Shown one piece after another: positions 13,501-25,300 of a DNA stretch of 64,000 nucleotides. The stretch's first letter is position 1, and each line of letters begins with the position of its first letter. The position numbers were made by a program, and so were the translations under genes. The stretch is from Toxoplasma gondii ME49 (lineage: Eukaryota > Apicomplexa > Conoidasida > Eucoccidiorida > Sarcocystidae): contig NC_031474.1 in NCBI RefSeq assembly GCF_000006565.2, forward strand, positions 3,941,662-4,005,661. Reading direction: 5' to 3'. The notes beneath the pieces are model-generated. The model was not told the origin of the DNA, made no database searches, and worked only from the letters and a program-made list of their open reading frames with translations.

Positions 13501-16500
13501 TTAGAGGCAAGCACGTAGAAGCTGTTCTTCCTTCTGCCCCTCACGCGTCTTTCCATGAAGCCGTTTTCTCCCCCTGCACCGCCACGACGCTTCGTTTCCC
13601 GGATATTTCCTGCCAATCTGGGTGTAGGTTTGTGAAAAAATACGTAAGAGACAAGAGTCTCTGACGCACCCGTGCAAGGCGTTGTTCTAACGATCTTTGC
13701 AGGACGCGGATGACTCGAGCCGCTCCAAGTGGTTAGACGAGCAAGTCCAAGTGGAGGACTCCGCCGCGATTCGGCGTCTCGTCGGCACCTTTGTAAGGCA
13801 GATCCACAGGGAAATGTGTGTTCCCCCGCGCAGGTCGTCGCCGGGCTGCACAGTGTTGTTCGAGTCTGTCCAAGGGAAAAGTCGGGGACCTGCAGAGCAC
13901 TCTTCTGGTCTGATTTTCAGGACGCAGCCTCGAGAACATGACGGATGTGGAGCACCCTAGATCCCGTAGGACGCTGTATTCCAATATCTGCTGCCTGCTG
14001 CACATCTCCACCCCGCTGGACAGCTCAGCGCGATGGATGCGGGAGTGTATCCTCCCCCCGCAAATGTACATACCCAGATTAGAAAATTCCAAAAGAGCGC
14101 GGACAATACCATGTCTGGAGTGTGTGTGATGGTCGTTTTACTTTTCTAGAGAGGCCTACTGAACGCTGTGCAAAGAAGAGTCCCAGACGACCCGGATTAT
14201 CTGTGTTACTCCGCTTGGGCTTTCCTCCCATGTTTCTGTGGCTTCTTGGGAAATCGACCGTCCATCAGAGAGACGCGCTTTTTTCTCGTTTCTGTTTCCG
14301 TTGCCAGAGACAAATTAAGGCAGTGCAAAGTCAAGTCAGCACTCTCTTGCAGAAGCAAGGCAAGTGTCTGTCTCCCAACGAGCTTCTCCACGGAAACGGT
14401 CGCTCTTCTGCGGGAAGCGCATCAGGCAGAAAGGAGCCAAACGCGACAGAGGCGTGTGAGGACAAAAAGACAGAGCACAGTGAAGGTGGGCAGGAGACCT
14501 CGATCGAAAAGGAACAAGGTGCCGAGAGACAAGCATCCGAAGAGGGGCAGGAAGCTCAAGGCACTGCGGGTTCTTCCTCTGCCGGACACACGACTGCCGC
14601 TGTAGCCACTATTCCGCTCCTCAAAAAGGTAAGCTTTCACCTGCAGTCTTGGCTGGTCTTTCACGATCGGTTCGACCGCCGATGACTCCCGTCCCCGCTT
14701 TCCACCGTTCTGTTCCCCAAAACTCACACCGGCCGTCTTCCGCCTGTCTCGGCTCCTCTGAGCACGCCTGGGTTTTCTCCATTTCCCTCCGTATGCGATT
14801 CGTAGGGTACTTACCTTCTTGCAGCTTCTCTGGCGTGAAGGACTTCCGTTCCTGTCTTTCGTTTGCCTCCGAGTTTCTCTGTCCCCCCTCTGTCATGAAA
14901 TTTCTTCGTCTCTTCGCCTTCGTCCCGGTCCACAGACATGATGCTCGGTGTCCTTGCAACCGCGCTAACGAGGCAACGTTCGGCCGCCTGTTCTCCCGCT
15001 TTTCCTCGTTCGCAGAAACTTCGGGAGGTGACGGCGGAACGCGACGCGTTGGAGAACCGGTTCGCTTCCGTTCTGCGTCTCCACGAGAAGCAGCAGAGGC
15101 TGCTGGTCGATCTAGCAAAGGAGAATGAGAAGCACCTCACCGAACTTCTGACGGTGCGCGGTACTCACCGCATTTTCGGCTGCGTGTACACTCCAGGTCG
15201 CGACCCGAGCGGCGCCAACAGCTGGGAACTGTGGGGAGAAGAGGACGACGAGGAGAGTTCTGAGAGTGGCGGGAGAGGAGACCCCGCTGCTCGCTTCGCT
15301 GCGTTTGAACAGGTGGAGGCTCAGGCTGCTGAAGAGCTCGAAGTGCGAGGACTCGGGCCAGTCGACGGCAGCGGGCGCGTTTCCAGCCCAGACAAAGAGA
15401 CTGAGATGCATCTCTCTCTCGTAAAGGCGTTCCTTGCCCGTCGTACGAACTCTCTCTCCACTCTCTTTTTTGGAGGCTCGAAAGCACTTCCAGAGCCTGG
15501 ATCTCGGCGGAAGGGGAAAAACAGTGCGTTTGAATTCGACCGCGTCTACCCAGCAGACACGCGCGTCAGACACCTCTTCCACGGCTTCTCCGATCTCCTT
15601 CAAAGTTGTGTAGGCGACGGCCTCAATTTGTAAGTCTCCCCGGGGACCCGCGGCTCGCTGCTGAGGAGATCCACTCGCCTTTGCACAGTCTGCAGTCTCT
15701 CGTGTGGTCCGAGCCTTCGGCGTCGCTGGGTGCAGCAGGAGCGGATGATGTTTGATGGTGCACTCTCTGGGGGAGCGGCCCTTTCCTCTGTGCTGTGGAG
15801 GAAAAATCCATTTGGTCATTTGCCCGTCTTTGCGTGTTTGCTCGTGAAGCGCCTCGTTTTCAGTTCCAGTGGAACGCGCTTCCTGCCCGTGAGGATGCCG
15901 CCTCTGCGTCCTCCTCGTTTGCTGGTGTCGCTCTCCGCCTCCTCTGCACCTCTCACTTCGCTGCTGGACTGCCGTTCCGGCGGACCTGCCGCAGTCTCCT
16001 CCCCCGTGGTGCTCGCGCGTTCTTCATCGTCTCTGTCTCTCCTTGTGTCTCGGCGTTTCGCGCGCAGCTGTCTCGTCGCGGTCGGCCCTCGGACTCCAGA
16101 GAAGACGGCGCTTCTCCTTGGTCGACCGCCCTCCTTTTCGTCTGCTGTAGGGCCGTATTGCGAGGCCAAGGATGTTGGTCTGGCGCAGCTGCTTTCGCGC
16201 TTTGTCTTCGACGAGCTGGAGAAGGTCTGCGTGAAGTGGGCGTCGGAGAGGGAAGAAGAAACAAGGAGCAGAACCGGCAGGTCGTCCATCGTGATGTCGC
16301 CTGCGCCTTCTCTGAAGACTAACGAAGGGAGGAGAAGACAGAGAGAGACGAAGAGCGATGGACACTGTCTCCCACAGTTCTCTGTCTCTGTGAGCTGCCT
16401 GGAGATCAGTCGAGAGAGGATGAAAGATAATTTCGTCGGAGACAAACGACTCGCGAAGAAACTCGACATTCGAAGAGATACACGAACAGGTAAAGAGCGA

Positions 16501-17782
16501 GCATGTCTTCGTTCCTCCTCGCCCCAGTCAGGCCCCCCTTCATCATTTGGGACTTCGCGAGTGTACCACGTTTTATCAGCTTCTGCCCGCTTTGAGTTCG
16601 CGTTTGCGCTTCTCGCGTCGCGCGGGACTTTCCATCTTTCTCGCCTCCGCTCCTTGACATTCTTTTCCTTCGAGTTCTAGCCGCCTTCGCCTTGAAACCT
16701 TCCGTGTGCTTCGGAACCCTCCTGGCGATACGCGCGGCTTGTCTGTTGATCGCCTGTTTCCTGGCGGCCAGTCCTGTCTTTTTCGAGGCCTCACTCTCTC
16801 TGCTGTTCGCCCATGTTCCCTCGTGACCGCAGGCGAAGTCAAGATTCTGAACCTCACAACTCGGGCCACACCTACGTGCAATTCTCTCCTTCAAGCCATC
16901 AGCGAGGCGTCTTCCTCCATTCCGTCCAGTGTTCTCGGCGGAGACGCAGAAATCCATTCTTCTTCTCTCCTCTTCATCCACACTGAAGTCGTGAATCCGG
17001 CGACGAGGGAAGTGAAGAGGGGCAAGATTGCCTTGGTAGACATGCCTTCTTCCTTCTCGTTGTCGCTTCCGCCCGAGTTGAAGCCTGCGTTCGATGCCGC
17101 GGGAAGACGAGACGAGGCAACAGCTCTAAGGCGACTCATTTCTTCTCTCTCCTCCCCGTCTCCTTCCACAGCACTCTCTCTCTCCGGGAGAGAAGCGGAC
17201 GGCGAGGTGGACCTGTCGCTGAACATGACGTTCGGAGCCATCAAAGAAATCTTTCTAGGTGAGACCAGACGAAACGAACGTGCTGGGAAACCGAGAACAG
17301 AGTAGAACAGGTCAAGTCTGGAGACAGACATGTTCTGCGTCCTGTGCTTGGACGGTTTGAAACTCCCTGCAGAAACCTGCTGTTTCGCTCTCGGTCATGA
17401 GGAAGATACACCTAAGGTGATGCATGCGTTTAGGCGCTCCACCGCCTGGTTCCACCCCACAGAAAAGCACCAGACGCCCATTGCTGTTTCCGCTGCAGGA
17501 CTCAACGCTTGCCTTCCTTTCTTTCTCTGTCTTGCAGCCGCGAGACGCACTCCTTCCACCCTCTGCCCGACCTGCCGCCCGTACGCTTCCTCCACAGAGA
17601 GCGAAGGCGCTCGCGAGAGAAGCAAATCTACAGCGTCGGAACGAGCAGATTCTGTGAAGGGCCTTTACCACTCGACCTGCGTAACTCAGGTGCTGGAAGA
17701 CTGCTTGAATCCGTCCCTCTCTCGTGCGCTTCTTCTCTTTTGTCTGCCGTCTCACGGGTCGTCGACCACCGATGAAGAGTAG
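10530..17782 (+). CDS. Kinesin-14-like protein with degenerate nucleotide pocket (pseudo-kinesin)
   Basis: Nine exons: about 10530(or 10611)-11887, 12191-12500, 13095-13262, 13703-13792, 14308-14628, 15016-15629, 16068-16489, 16833-17258, 17538-17782. All phases agree, giving 1290 aa from the ATG at 10611 or 1317 from 10530. The first 720 residues are disordered with helical segments; exon 6 opens with coiled coil (KLREVTAERDALENRF) running straight into RGTHRIFGCVYTP, the kinesin-14 neck plus first strand. Then come FEFDRVYP and DGLN|FCLVAV at an exon join, and EISRERMKDNF, matching the order of motor elements. A C-terminal motor suggests the minus-end kinesin-14 class. The P-loop position reads GPRTPEKT instead of GQTGSGKT. 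Switch I reads IHSSSLLF instead of NxxSSRSH. Switch II reads LVDMPSSF instead of LVDLAGSE. ATP hydrolysis is therefore unlikely; a microtubule-binding or dimer-partner role (as for yeast Vik1/Cik1) is inferred. The last exon keeps the terminal motor helix pattern (TQVLEDCLNPS). Confidence 0.78.
12903..12910. promoter_or_regulatory. TGCATGCA word in an intron of the kinesin-like gene
   Basis: A palindromic TGCATGCA. In Apicomplexa this word is bound by some AP2-domain factors (for example Plasmodium AP2-I and relatives recognise TGCA-type motifs). Its intronic position gives no direct evidence of function here. Confidence 0.25.
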
Positions 17783-18529
17783 GGGAACACATGCTGCGCG
17801 TTCAACAACGCTGTGGCATCCGAGAAACGGCAGAAGACACGGCTGCGCGAGCGCTGAGATGAGCGTTCTCTTTCTGACTTTCCATTTCCCTCTTCTGCCT
17901 TCCTTGTTTCGAGAGAAAGCGAGAATGGACGTTCCCGATTCGCTTCGTCCCTGTCACAGTGTATGGCGACCAAAGAAGCATGGTTTCGGAAGAATCCCTT
18001 CCTCCAGTTCGTGTTTCTCTCGACCTTGTTTTCCGATCTGCCTTACGTTCTGTTCCAAACTCAGACGCGGCTTCATGAGCTCGAACAGTCAGAGAGCCAA
18101 ATTTATTCTAAACTCATGAGAGTGATGCATGCAAAGGGAGAACACAAATGTGCGGCACAGCACAAGGCTCCTCGGGGCAGCTTGCTGTCTTCTCAAGCCC
18201 CCATCTCCATACACGAATGACTAGGAGGCAGCGGAGAACACCTTGGTCTTATGATTACTCCCAGGACGATGGTACTGATCAGACTGTCATCTGAGTAGTA
18301 GTTTTCTCTCGCTGGTTATATACGAGTGAGAATAGTACTGCAAATATTACGCCGATAACATAATCGATGTGAAGTAAGGATACTGAAATCGAACACTTTA
18401 AGCTGTCTTAAGCCGTCCCTTTCTGCGCTACCATCAGCGCGTTGCTTGTCGAATACGTCGCTGCAGCAACCTCTTTCCTCAGTGGATGAATCAGGGACCT
18501 CAGCGAACCAAGATGCGGAAGAACTTCAA

Positions 18530-18561
<32 letters not shown>

Positions 18562-18563
18562 GC

Positions 18564-18605
<42 letters not shown>

Positions 18606-19385
18606 TCATGAAGTGATTCTTAAGCTTGCGCGTAGAGGCAGCAGCTTGAAAACGTGTACATGAAAGTTGATTCTCTACCACGTATCTCTATAAGGTTTTT
18701 GTGAATGAATCCAAGAAACGGCAGTGGTAGACGACCTTTCCCCCTACAACAGGTGCAGGTCTATTTTACTGGACACGTCGTATGCTACAGAGAGAGTCTC
18801 ACATTTTCAGTGCCTCCTGCACCTCTGAGAGCCTCTTGATTCCCACACACTCTGAGCAGGCGAGGACGTATTTCGGCAGTACAATCGGATGTGACTCCTG
18901 AAGTTTGGATGCCCCTCCTCTTGTGGGAACTCGTCATCTCAGCTGTTTCTCGCTGTTCGCTCTTTCGGCCTCTTTTCTGCCATTCGAGCGTTCGTCGTGG
19001 AGAAACCGACTCTCGAAAAAGCGCGCAAAGTGCGAACTTCCCCTTCCAGAATAGGCACAGCGCGTGTCAGCGAAAGTGGAGAAAAACAGAACCAAATTGC
19101 ATCAGATCATGATTCCGTTACCCCAAGTCTCTCTCCCTTCCGCGCCTTTCCTGTTTCTCAAGCCACGTCGCATAGAGCAGAAACCTCCACCGCGCGAGAC
19201 CCCCGCATCTCCCGACGCCCCCCCGTTCGTCGAAAAACGTGCATAGGTCCAGCGCTGCAGGGCGAGAAGAGAGAAAACTTTTGGCATTTTCTTCTGTCGC
19301 TCTTCTTGTTCGTCTCCGTGCGGACCATGGCCCTGGGATCGTCCTCTTCGTTCCGTCTCGGCGCGCCTCTGGATGTCCCCGCCTC
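17783..19385. other. Convergent intergenic region
   Basis: This lies between the stops of the kinesin-like gene (+) and the PARP/B-box gene (-). It holds a TGCATGCA at 18126 and a long (TA)n block at 18531-18601. No convincing exon was seen on either strand. Confidence 0.6.
18531..18601. repeat. Long (TA)n microsatellite
   Basis: About 70 bases of TA dinucleotides interrupted once by CATATGCATAAA. It is the longest such tract in the window and is likely polymorphic in length. Confidence 0.95.
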
Positions 19386-22300
19386 CTAGCCTGCGAGAAG
19401 TGTGGAGCCGAAGTGGACTCTCTTTTCCGGACTCTTCCGCCTCTGTTCATCCGGGCCTTTTTTGTCGCTCCCTGCAGTCGCCATGGGGGCTCTCCGACCT
19501 TCCACCGCCACGTAGTCCCGGCGGCGTAGCGCCGAATCGGTCAGGATATCCACGCGGCCTTGCAGCCGCATGTCCGGCTGAAGAGAACGCAAAAAAGGAA
19601 GGATCCCCAGCGGTGAAGAAGCTCTAGAGACACGAAAAGTCGAAATCCACGAAACGTCGAAATCCAGGAAAAGCGTCGGCGCACAGCCCAAATGCAGAAG
19701 GAGAGACGCAAACCCAGCCACAGAAACGGCCTGCAGAGCATCTGACAAGGGCAGGCGAACGAGAGGATCCGGAGCAAAGGAAGAAAGTGGACATTTAGAA
19801 GTCAACGACTGAGGGGACGAGGCTGGAGAAAGGAACACGATGAAGATCGTGCGAGAACGTGTGCCGCTTTTTCGGCCTTTTCTTGCTTCGACTTCCACCT
19901 AACGTCGCCCTTTATCCACGTGGTACTGGGAAGCGAAGCGAGGAGAGTCACGAGGCTAACGGGATACCTCACAAATGCGACCCGACAAACAGCCACCGCG
20001 ACAGTTCCAGGTAGACTCGGACAGATTCGTGGACCGCGTGTCTTCGAGAGCACTCAGGGGATGATAGAGGTCAAGAAAGAACAGAAAATCTCAAAAAATA
20101 AACAGTCGAGGCTTCTCTTCTACTTACAAAGACGTTGCGCGACAGCATGGAGGGGTCCCCGGCCAGGGCGTCCAACTCGTCGCGCAGACGGCAGTGTCGC
20201 AACCTGACAAACACGGAGAGAAAGAAAACAAGAAGTCGCACAGGCCGACAGAGTTGGGGACGGCGAGGAGAGGTAGGCGAGAGAGAAGGTGGAGGAAAAA
20301 AAAGCAAGAGAGCGGGTCGCCGAATGACCGACACAAAAAACAAGAGGGAAGAAAGTGGAGGAGGAAACAGACGAAGAACCCCACGACTCATGGAAACGGT
20401 CAAGAACGATGAGTTGGAGAGCCAAGAGCTCCGTTGTTGAAAGAAGATGACTCTCAGCTCAGCGGTCTCCAGCCTCTCGGTCTTCTCCCTTTTTGTGTGT
20501 CCCCAAGCCGCGCCTCACCAGGCTCCAATATAGGGAGCGGCGGCGCAGATGGAATCATCGTTTCGACTCGTCGCAACGTGGAGGCCGAGGAAGAGGTATG
20601 TTTTGGCTGTATATACGCTCCGAGCAGAAGAGGTGAGATGCGGGACACGTTTCAGCTCTGCCAAGCTCTTTTAGAATATATGGATAAAATAAAAGAATAT
20701 GTGACAGTTTAATCAAGCAACTGAATATTATAGTTCTATTATATTTTTAGTGCTGTTAGGAAATTTATTAAATGTTCTTTAAAAAAGGTTCGTGCGGCTG
20801 AGCGTACCAGGCGTGGAGGAAGTCGGCAGGAGGCAGAACGGTGCGCAGGTACTGGAGGAAAGATTCGCTCCAGTCCATCGTGTCGATTTCCCTCTGAAGC
20901 TCGAGCTGTCTCGAGAGAACCGCCCCCATCTTGTCCTCCGTGCAGCTCTGGGAAGCATGAAAGCAGAGGAACAGAACGACGAGGCCGAGGGAGGTCAGCC
21001 GAGAACCTACGCGATGGCCACGGTGATTGAACGGCCGGAGGCAGTGACCAGAAACAAGAAAAACATCGAAAGAGCGAGCAGATCGACAAACTGACTGAGA
21101 GATGCAGTGAGAATTAAAGGGAGAGCGAACTAAACTGCGAGACAGAGGAAGCGCGAGAAAGTGAACGAAGACGCTTGGCGCCCAGACAGGCATCACGGGG
21201 GAAAGGAAACACGCAAAGGCCGATGAAAACGAAGCTCAAAACAGAACAGGGGAAATATCAAGAGAGCGCAATCAACGAGGAGACCAGGAGAGAGATCAAT
21301 CAGAAGATCGAGAGAGAGGACCAGGGAGAAAACAAGGTGCACGGTAGGATGGGGCAGAAGAAGAAAAACCGGGGAGACGAGTTGGGAAGTGAGAGAACAG
21401 GAGGTAGCGAGGATAGCACAAGGAAAAACAGAGAAATGAGCCGTAACTAGAAATCGAAAGAGAGAAAGGGAGAGAAGAGAGGGGAGACTGGAGACGGGAG
21501 TGTCGAACAGACTTGTGCAGACACAACCGGAGGGTGAAAGGGTCGACGCAGATGCAGAAGACGAAAAGAAGAGAGAAGTGAATGAGGCCGGAAGCCGCAA
21601 AAAGAGCCGGCAGAGCAGGTGATCAGCAGGATAAGTGTGAAAGCCGTGCTCACGTGAAGTTGCGTGATGGCTTCTTCAAGAATAGCGTAACATCTCTGCT
21701 CCTCCTCGCGACAATTTCGGCGGACCCCGCTGCAGCAGTGACACCACAACGAGGTGCAAGACGTTGAAACAGCGAGGCAGAAAGACGCCGCGGGGGTTTC
21801 GAGGAGACGAACGAGACAGAAAATGAGCAAAACTGGCTCGGGGATCCAACGAGACACACAGCACAGAGCAGAGACACTCGGGAAGAGACGGTTGCAGAAC
21901 TGCGAGGTGCGGCGACAGCGAGACCGGCAGAGACAGAAGAGTGGCTGCGAGCAATGGAAGCCGTGGGTTGAGCTTCCGCAAGGGTCCCACGGACAACAAG
22001 ACAGATTTGTCGAGAGACTGCCAGAGACGGATGAAGAAAGAAAGAAAGACGGAAAGACGAAACGTGGAGAAAGAGGACAGAGTGTGCTGGAGACACGCGC
22101 ACAAAACGCATCGTTCTAGAGAAAGAAATAGGAGTTGAGTGCCGAGGTTCCCAAGTTGATGGTGCGTCCGAGTCGCTGCTTCTTCGACCTTCTTCGACTT
22201 CGAGGATGTTCTTCTCGAGGCGGGAACGTTTTTTTTTCAAGGTGCGCTTACTCGAGCATCTTCTGCACTTCCTCGAGACGCTTCTCCAACTCAGTTCGTC

Positions 22301-25300
22301 TTGCGGCCAAAACAAAGTGCGGCTTCTTCGCCATGTGCAGAACGGCCTGGTACGGCTTATTCAGAGGCATCAGGGACCTGCCTCCTGCAACTGAGACACG
22401 AGACACCCGCAGCAAGCGGCCGAGACGAGCACATGACCCTGGGAGAGGACGGCAAGCAACCATGAGAAGTGAAGCAGACGCTCGCCGTCTCCGCTGCTTT
22501 GCAGCTTCACGCACGCTGTGCCGAGAGCACCTCCTCTCGTGCGAAAACGAGCAAACAAGGCGCGGGAATCGCGGAGTTGGATGGCCGGCGCGTCTGTCGA
22601 AAAAGCGCGAGCTCCGGTCCGTTTTCCTCCTTACCGATCGAGAGAGACCCTTCATCGCCGAGAGCTTTGCTCGGAGCAGCGTGAAGATGGTTTCCGCGAC
22701 AGAGGCGGCAGACGGCAACGTGGCAAATGGAGCAAAACAGTTCGTACACTTCCCCAGGGTGGCGTCTGCATGTCCCAAACGCCCGCGGCATCTGCAAGAA
22801 AGAACCGAGAGAGCCACACATAAGGGAAGAGAACCTCTCTGGAAGGGCAGCAGCAAGTGAAGTCTGTAGGTCGCGACCCCTGACGCCACAAGGAGAAACG
22901 AGACATCGGCAGCCTCCACAGCTCGAGAGAGAACAGACCTCCCAGGCTCGAAACGACTCCCCAGCGAGAGATGCTGCGCGAAAGGCCTTTCCCTGGAGGT
23001 TGCAAACAGCCTTCTCTCCTGACCTCGTTCAGCGGCACTCGAATGTGCCGGGAGACAAGTCGGTTCTGCTGGTGGATGAGTTCGTCACACGACGCACAGA
23101 GGCTGCAAACAAGCGAGAGAAGAAGCAAGAGCGGCGTCTGTCTCTCCCGCTCTCACGGTCACAGTGCGTGACTGTCCACGTCTCGGACCTCTGTCGTGGT
23201 GTCCTGAATGCTCTCTCCTTCCATGTGAAGATATCTTGCTCTGCATCTATGTGTCACACGCTTTTCTGTCCGTTGCGATGCATCGATTTCCCTCTGGGGG
23301 TCACCCGGAGAAGAAAACGTGAGCATTCAGTTCCTTTCCCTTCTTTCGCTGGAGAAGAACTCTTGAATGAGAAAGGCGCAACCGCCTGGACATCGATCTG
23401 TCTGTCTACAAAAATCCCTGCAACGACGTCTACGGAAAAGCGCCGCATTGCAGACGGGGACCTCTACGAGAACTTCACTGGTAGCGCGTGACACGAAACA
23501 CACTCAGCAACGGGTCACTGGCCAGACTGAAGCGCCTTTCCAACACCGCATCGGCCTTGTATGTACAGTGCACCTGCGACTCTTGCTAGACAGAAGCATT
23601 CGTCCACGAGTGGATGTGAATCTCGTTGGTGGCATACGCGAACTTGCATCTCGAGCGAGAGACAAAGAGACTACGAGCTAGCTGTTTTCACGCACATACA
23701 TCGACAGGCATCTCCTACGCATGGATAGAGGGGAGCGATGCGGCGCGAGAGGGGTACAAACAAAGGCACCTAGTCTTTGCAAGGGTGGGGGGGTGAGTGG
23801 GGGGAAGTACGTTAACTGAAAACTAGAGAGGTGAGCGGAGCGAGGAGTCGGTAGCGAGCGACGCAGGAGTGCGCAGCTTTTTGCATGAGTTCGGATGCTG
23901 GGTTACCGTGCAGCATCTGCTGGGCACCAGATGCATGCAGGATTGTCTTGGCAGTTATCGCAGAGAGGCACGGCGAACAGCTCCTCCAGCGAGGGATCCA
24001 TTTCAAAGAGAAGAAAGAACCTGGGAAGGACCTGAACACAAACGAGCTTGTACACTTCTGCTTTCTGGACCGGAGCCACTGGACATGTGCAGCTGTCTAG
24101 ACGAGCGCAGAGACGCGTCTGGCGTTTCCAGAGCTGCAGTCACATGTCTAGACCAAGACACCACCGTCGGCAGTCACGCTGGGATGTGACAGCGCGCGCA
24201 TTTTGCGGAGATGGACTGTGTCGCATTCGCGTTGCGGAGTGTCTCTCTTGGTTTCCTTCATTCCGTATCCTCTCTCATCTCTGTCGCGCGCGCGCATCTT
24301 TCTTGTCTACGTCGTGACGAAAGGCAGTGTTCGAGAACGCTTCGGAGCGTCCGCACGCAGTCCGACGTCTGTTCGTCGCGCTCTCGGCCTCCCAGCAAGC
24401 GTATGTCCAAGGTCGTACTCTCCAGGAGACTCACCGCTCCTTTCTCACTGCGCGCGCGATTCCGAGTCTCCTCCTCCCGCCTCGCGTCTTCCCCACACTT
24501 TGTTTCTATTGCCTGTCGCCTTGCCTCCTCTGCTTCATCTCTCCTTTCAGTGTTCCCTCGCTCGGCTCTCTGCTCTCCCTCCTTTCTGCGAGTCTCTGCC
24601 TCCGACTTGGGCTCACCTGTGAGGAGTCGTAGACGACGTAATCGTGGCGGAAGGTGTACTGAGGCAGCACACCGGGCGTCACCTTTTTGCCGTCGCCGAA
24701 GATCGAGGGAAGAGACGCGGGGCGCGAGTTCCTCGCCTCCTCCTGATCTTTCGTCTTCTTCAGCGGGCCGTCGTCTCCGGACTTCGAGTCGTCGACAGCT
24801 TGGTAGTGCACAGTGAGACTTTCCTCGGGGGCCAGTGCACCTTTCTCCAGATAAGCCGAATCATATTCCCAGAGAAGTGAGAAGCGACTTCCACACGCTT
24901 CCTTCTCGTCCTCGACAACGACAGAGCGGCCCACACCTGTGCCAGCGCGACGCAAAAGAGAGAACAGCGACTTCTCTACTCTCTACCATCCGTCACCGCG
25001 AGACCCCGTCCGTGGAAGTGACGCGACATACCGATTTGAAAGAACGCCTTTTTTCGATGCACGTTCAAATCTCCCCTCCAGTCAAGAGGCGTGAAGGCCC
25101 CCGGACTGAATCAAAACGAAGGAAAGACACAATGCGTCCTCATCTAACCACCTGGCAGACTCTTCTGTGAGCCTAAGCAAAGGTGTATATGCAGCAGTAC
25201 AGACGCGCCAGTCTTCTCCACTAGAAATAGAAAACAGTAGGCCTTCACTTGCATATGCGTATTGAATGTGTTTGATGGCTCCCATACTCGCGTCTACGCA

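Noticed and set aside
20520..20610. Minus-strand piece with acceptor and GTGAGG donor inside a PARP/B-box intron
   Set aside because: Its phases do not fit the flanking exons, which join to each other in frame without it; an alternative exon remains possible.
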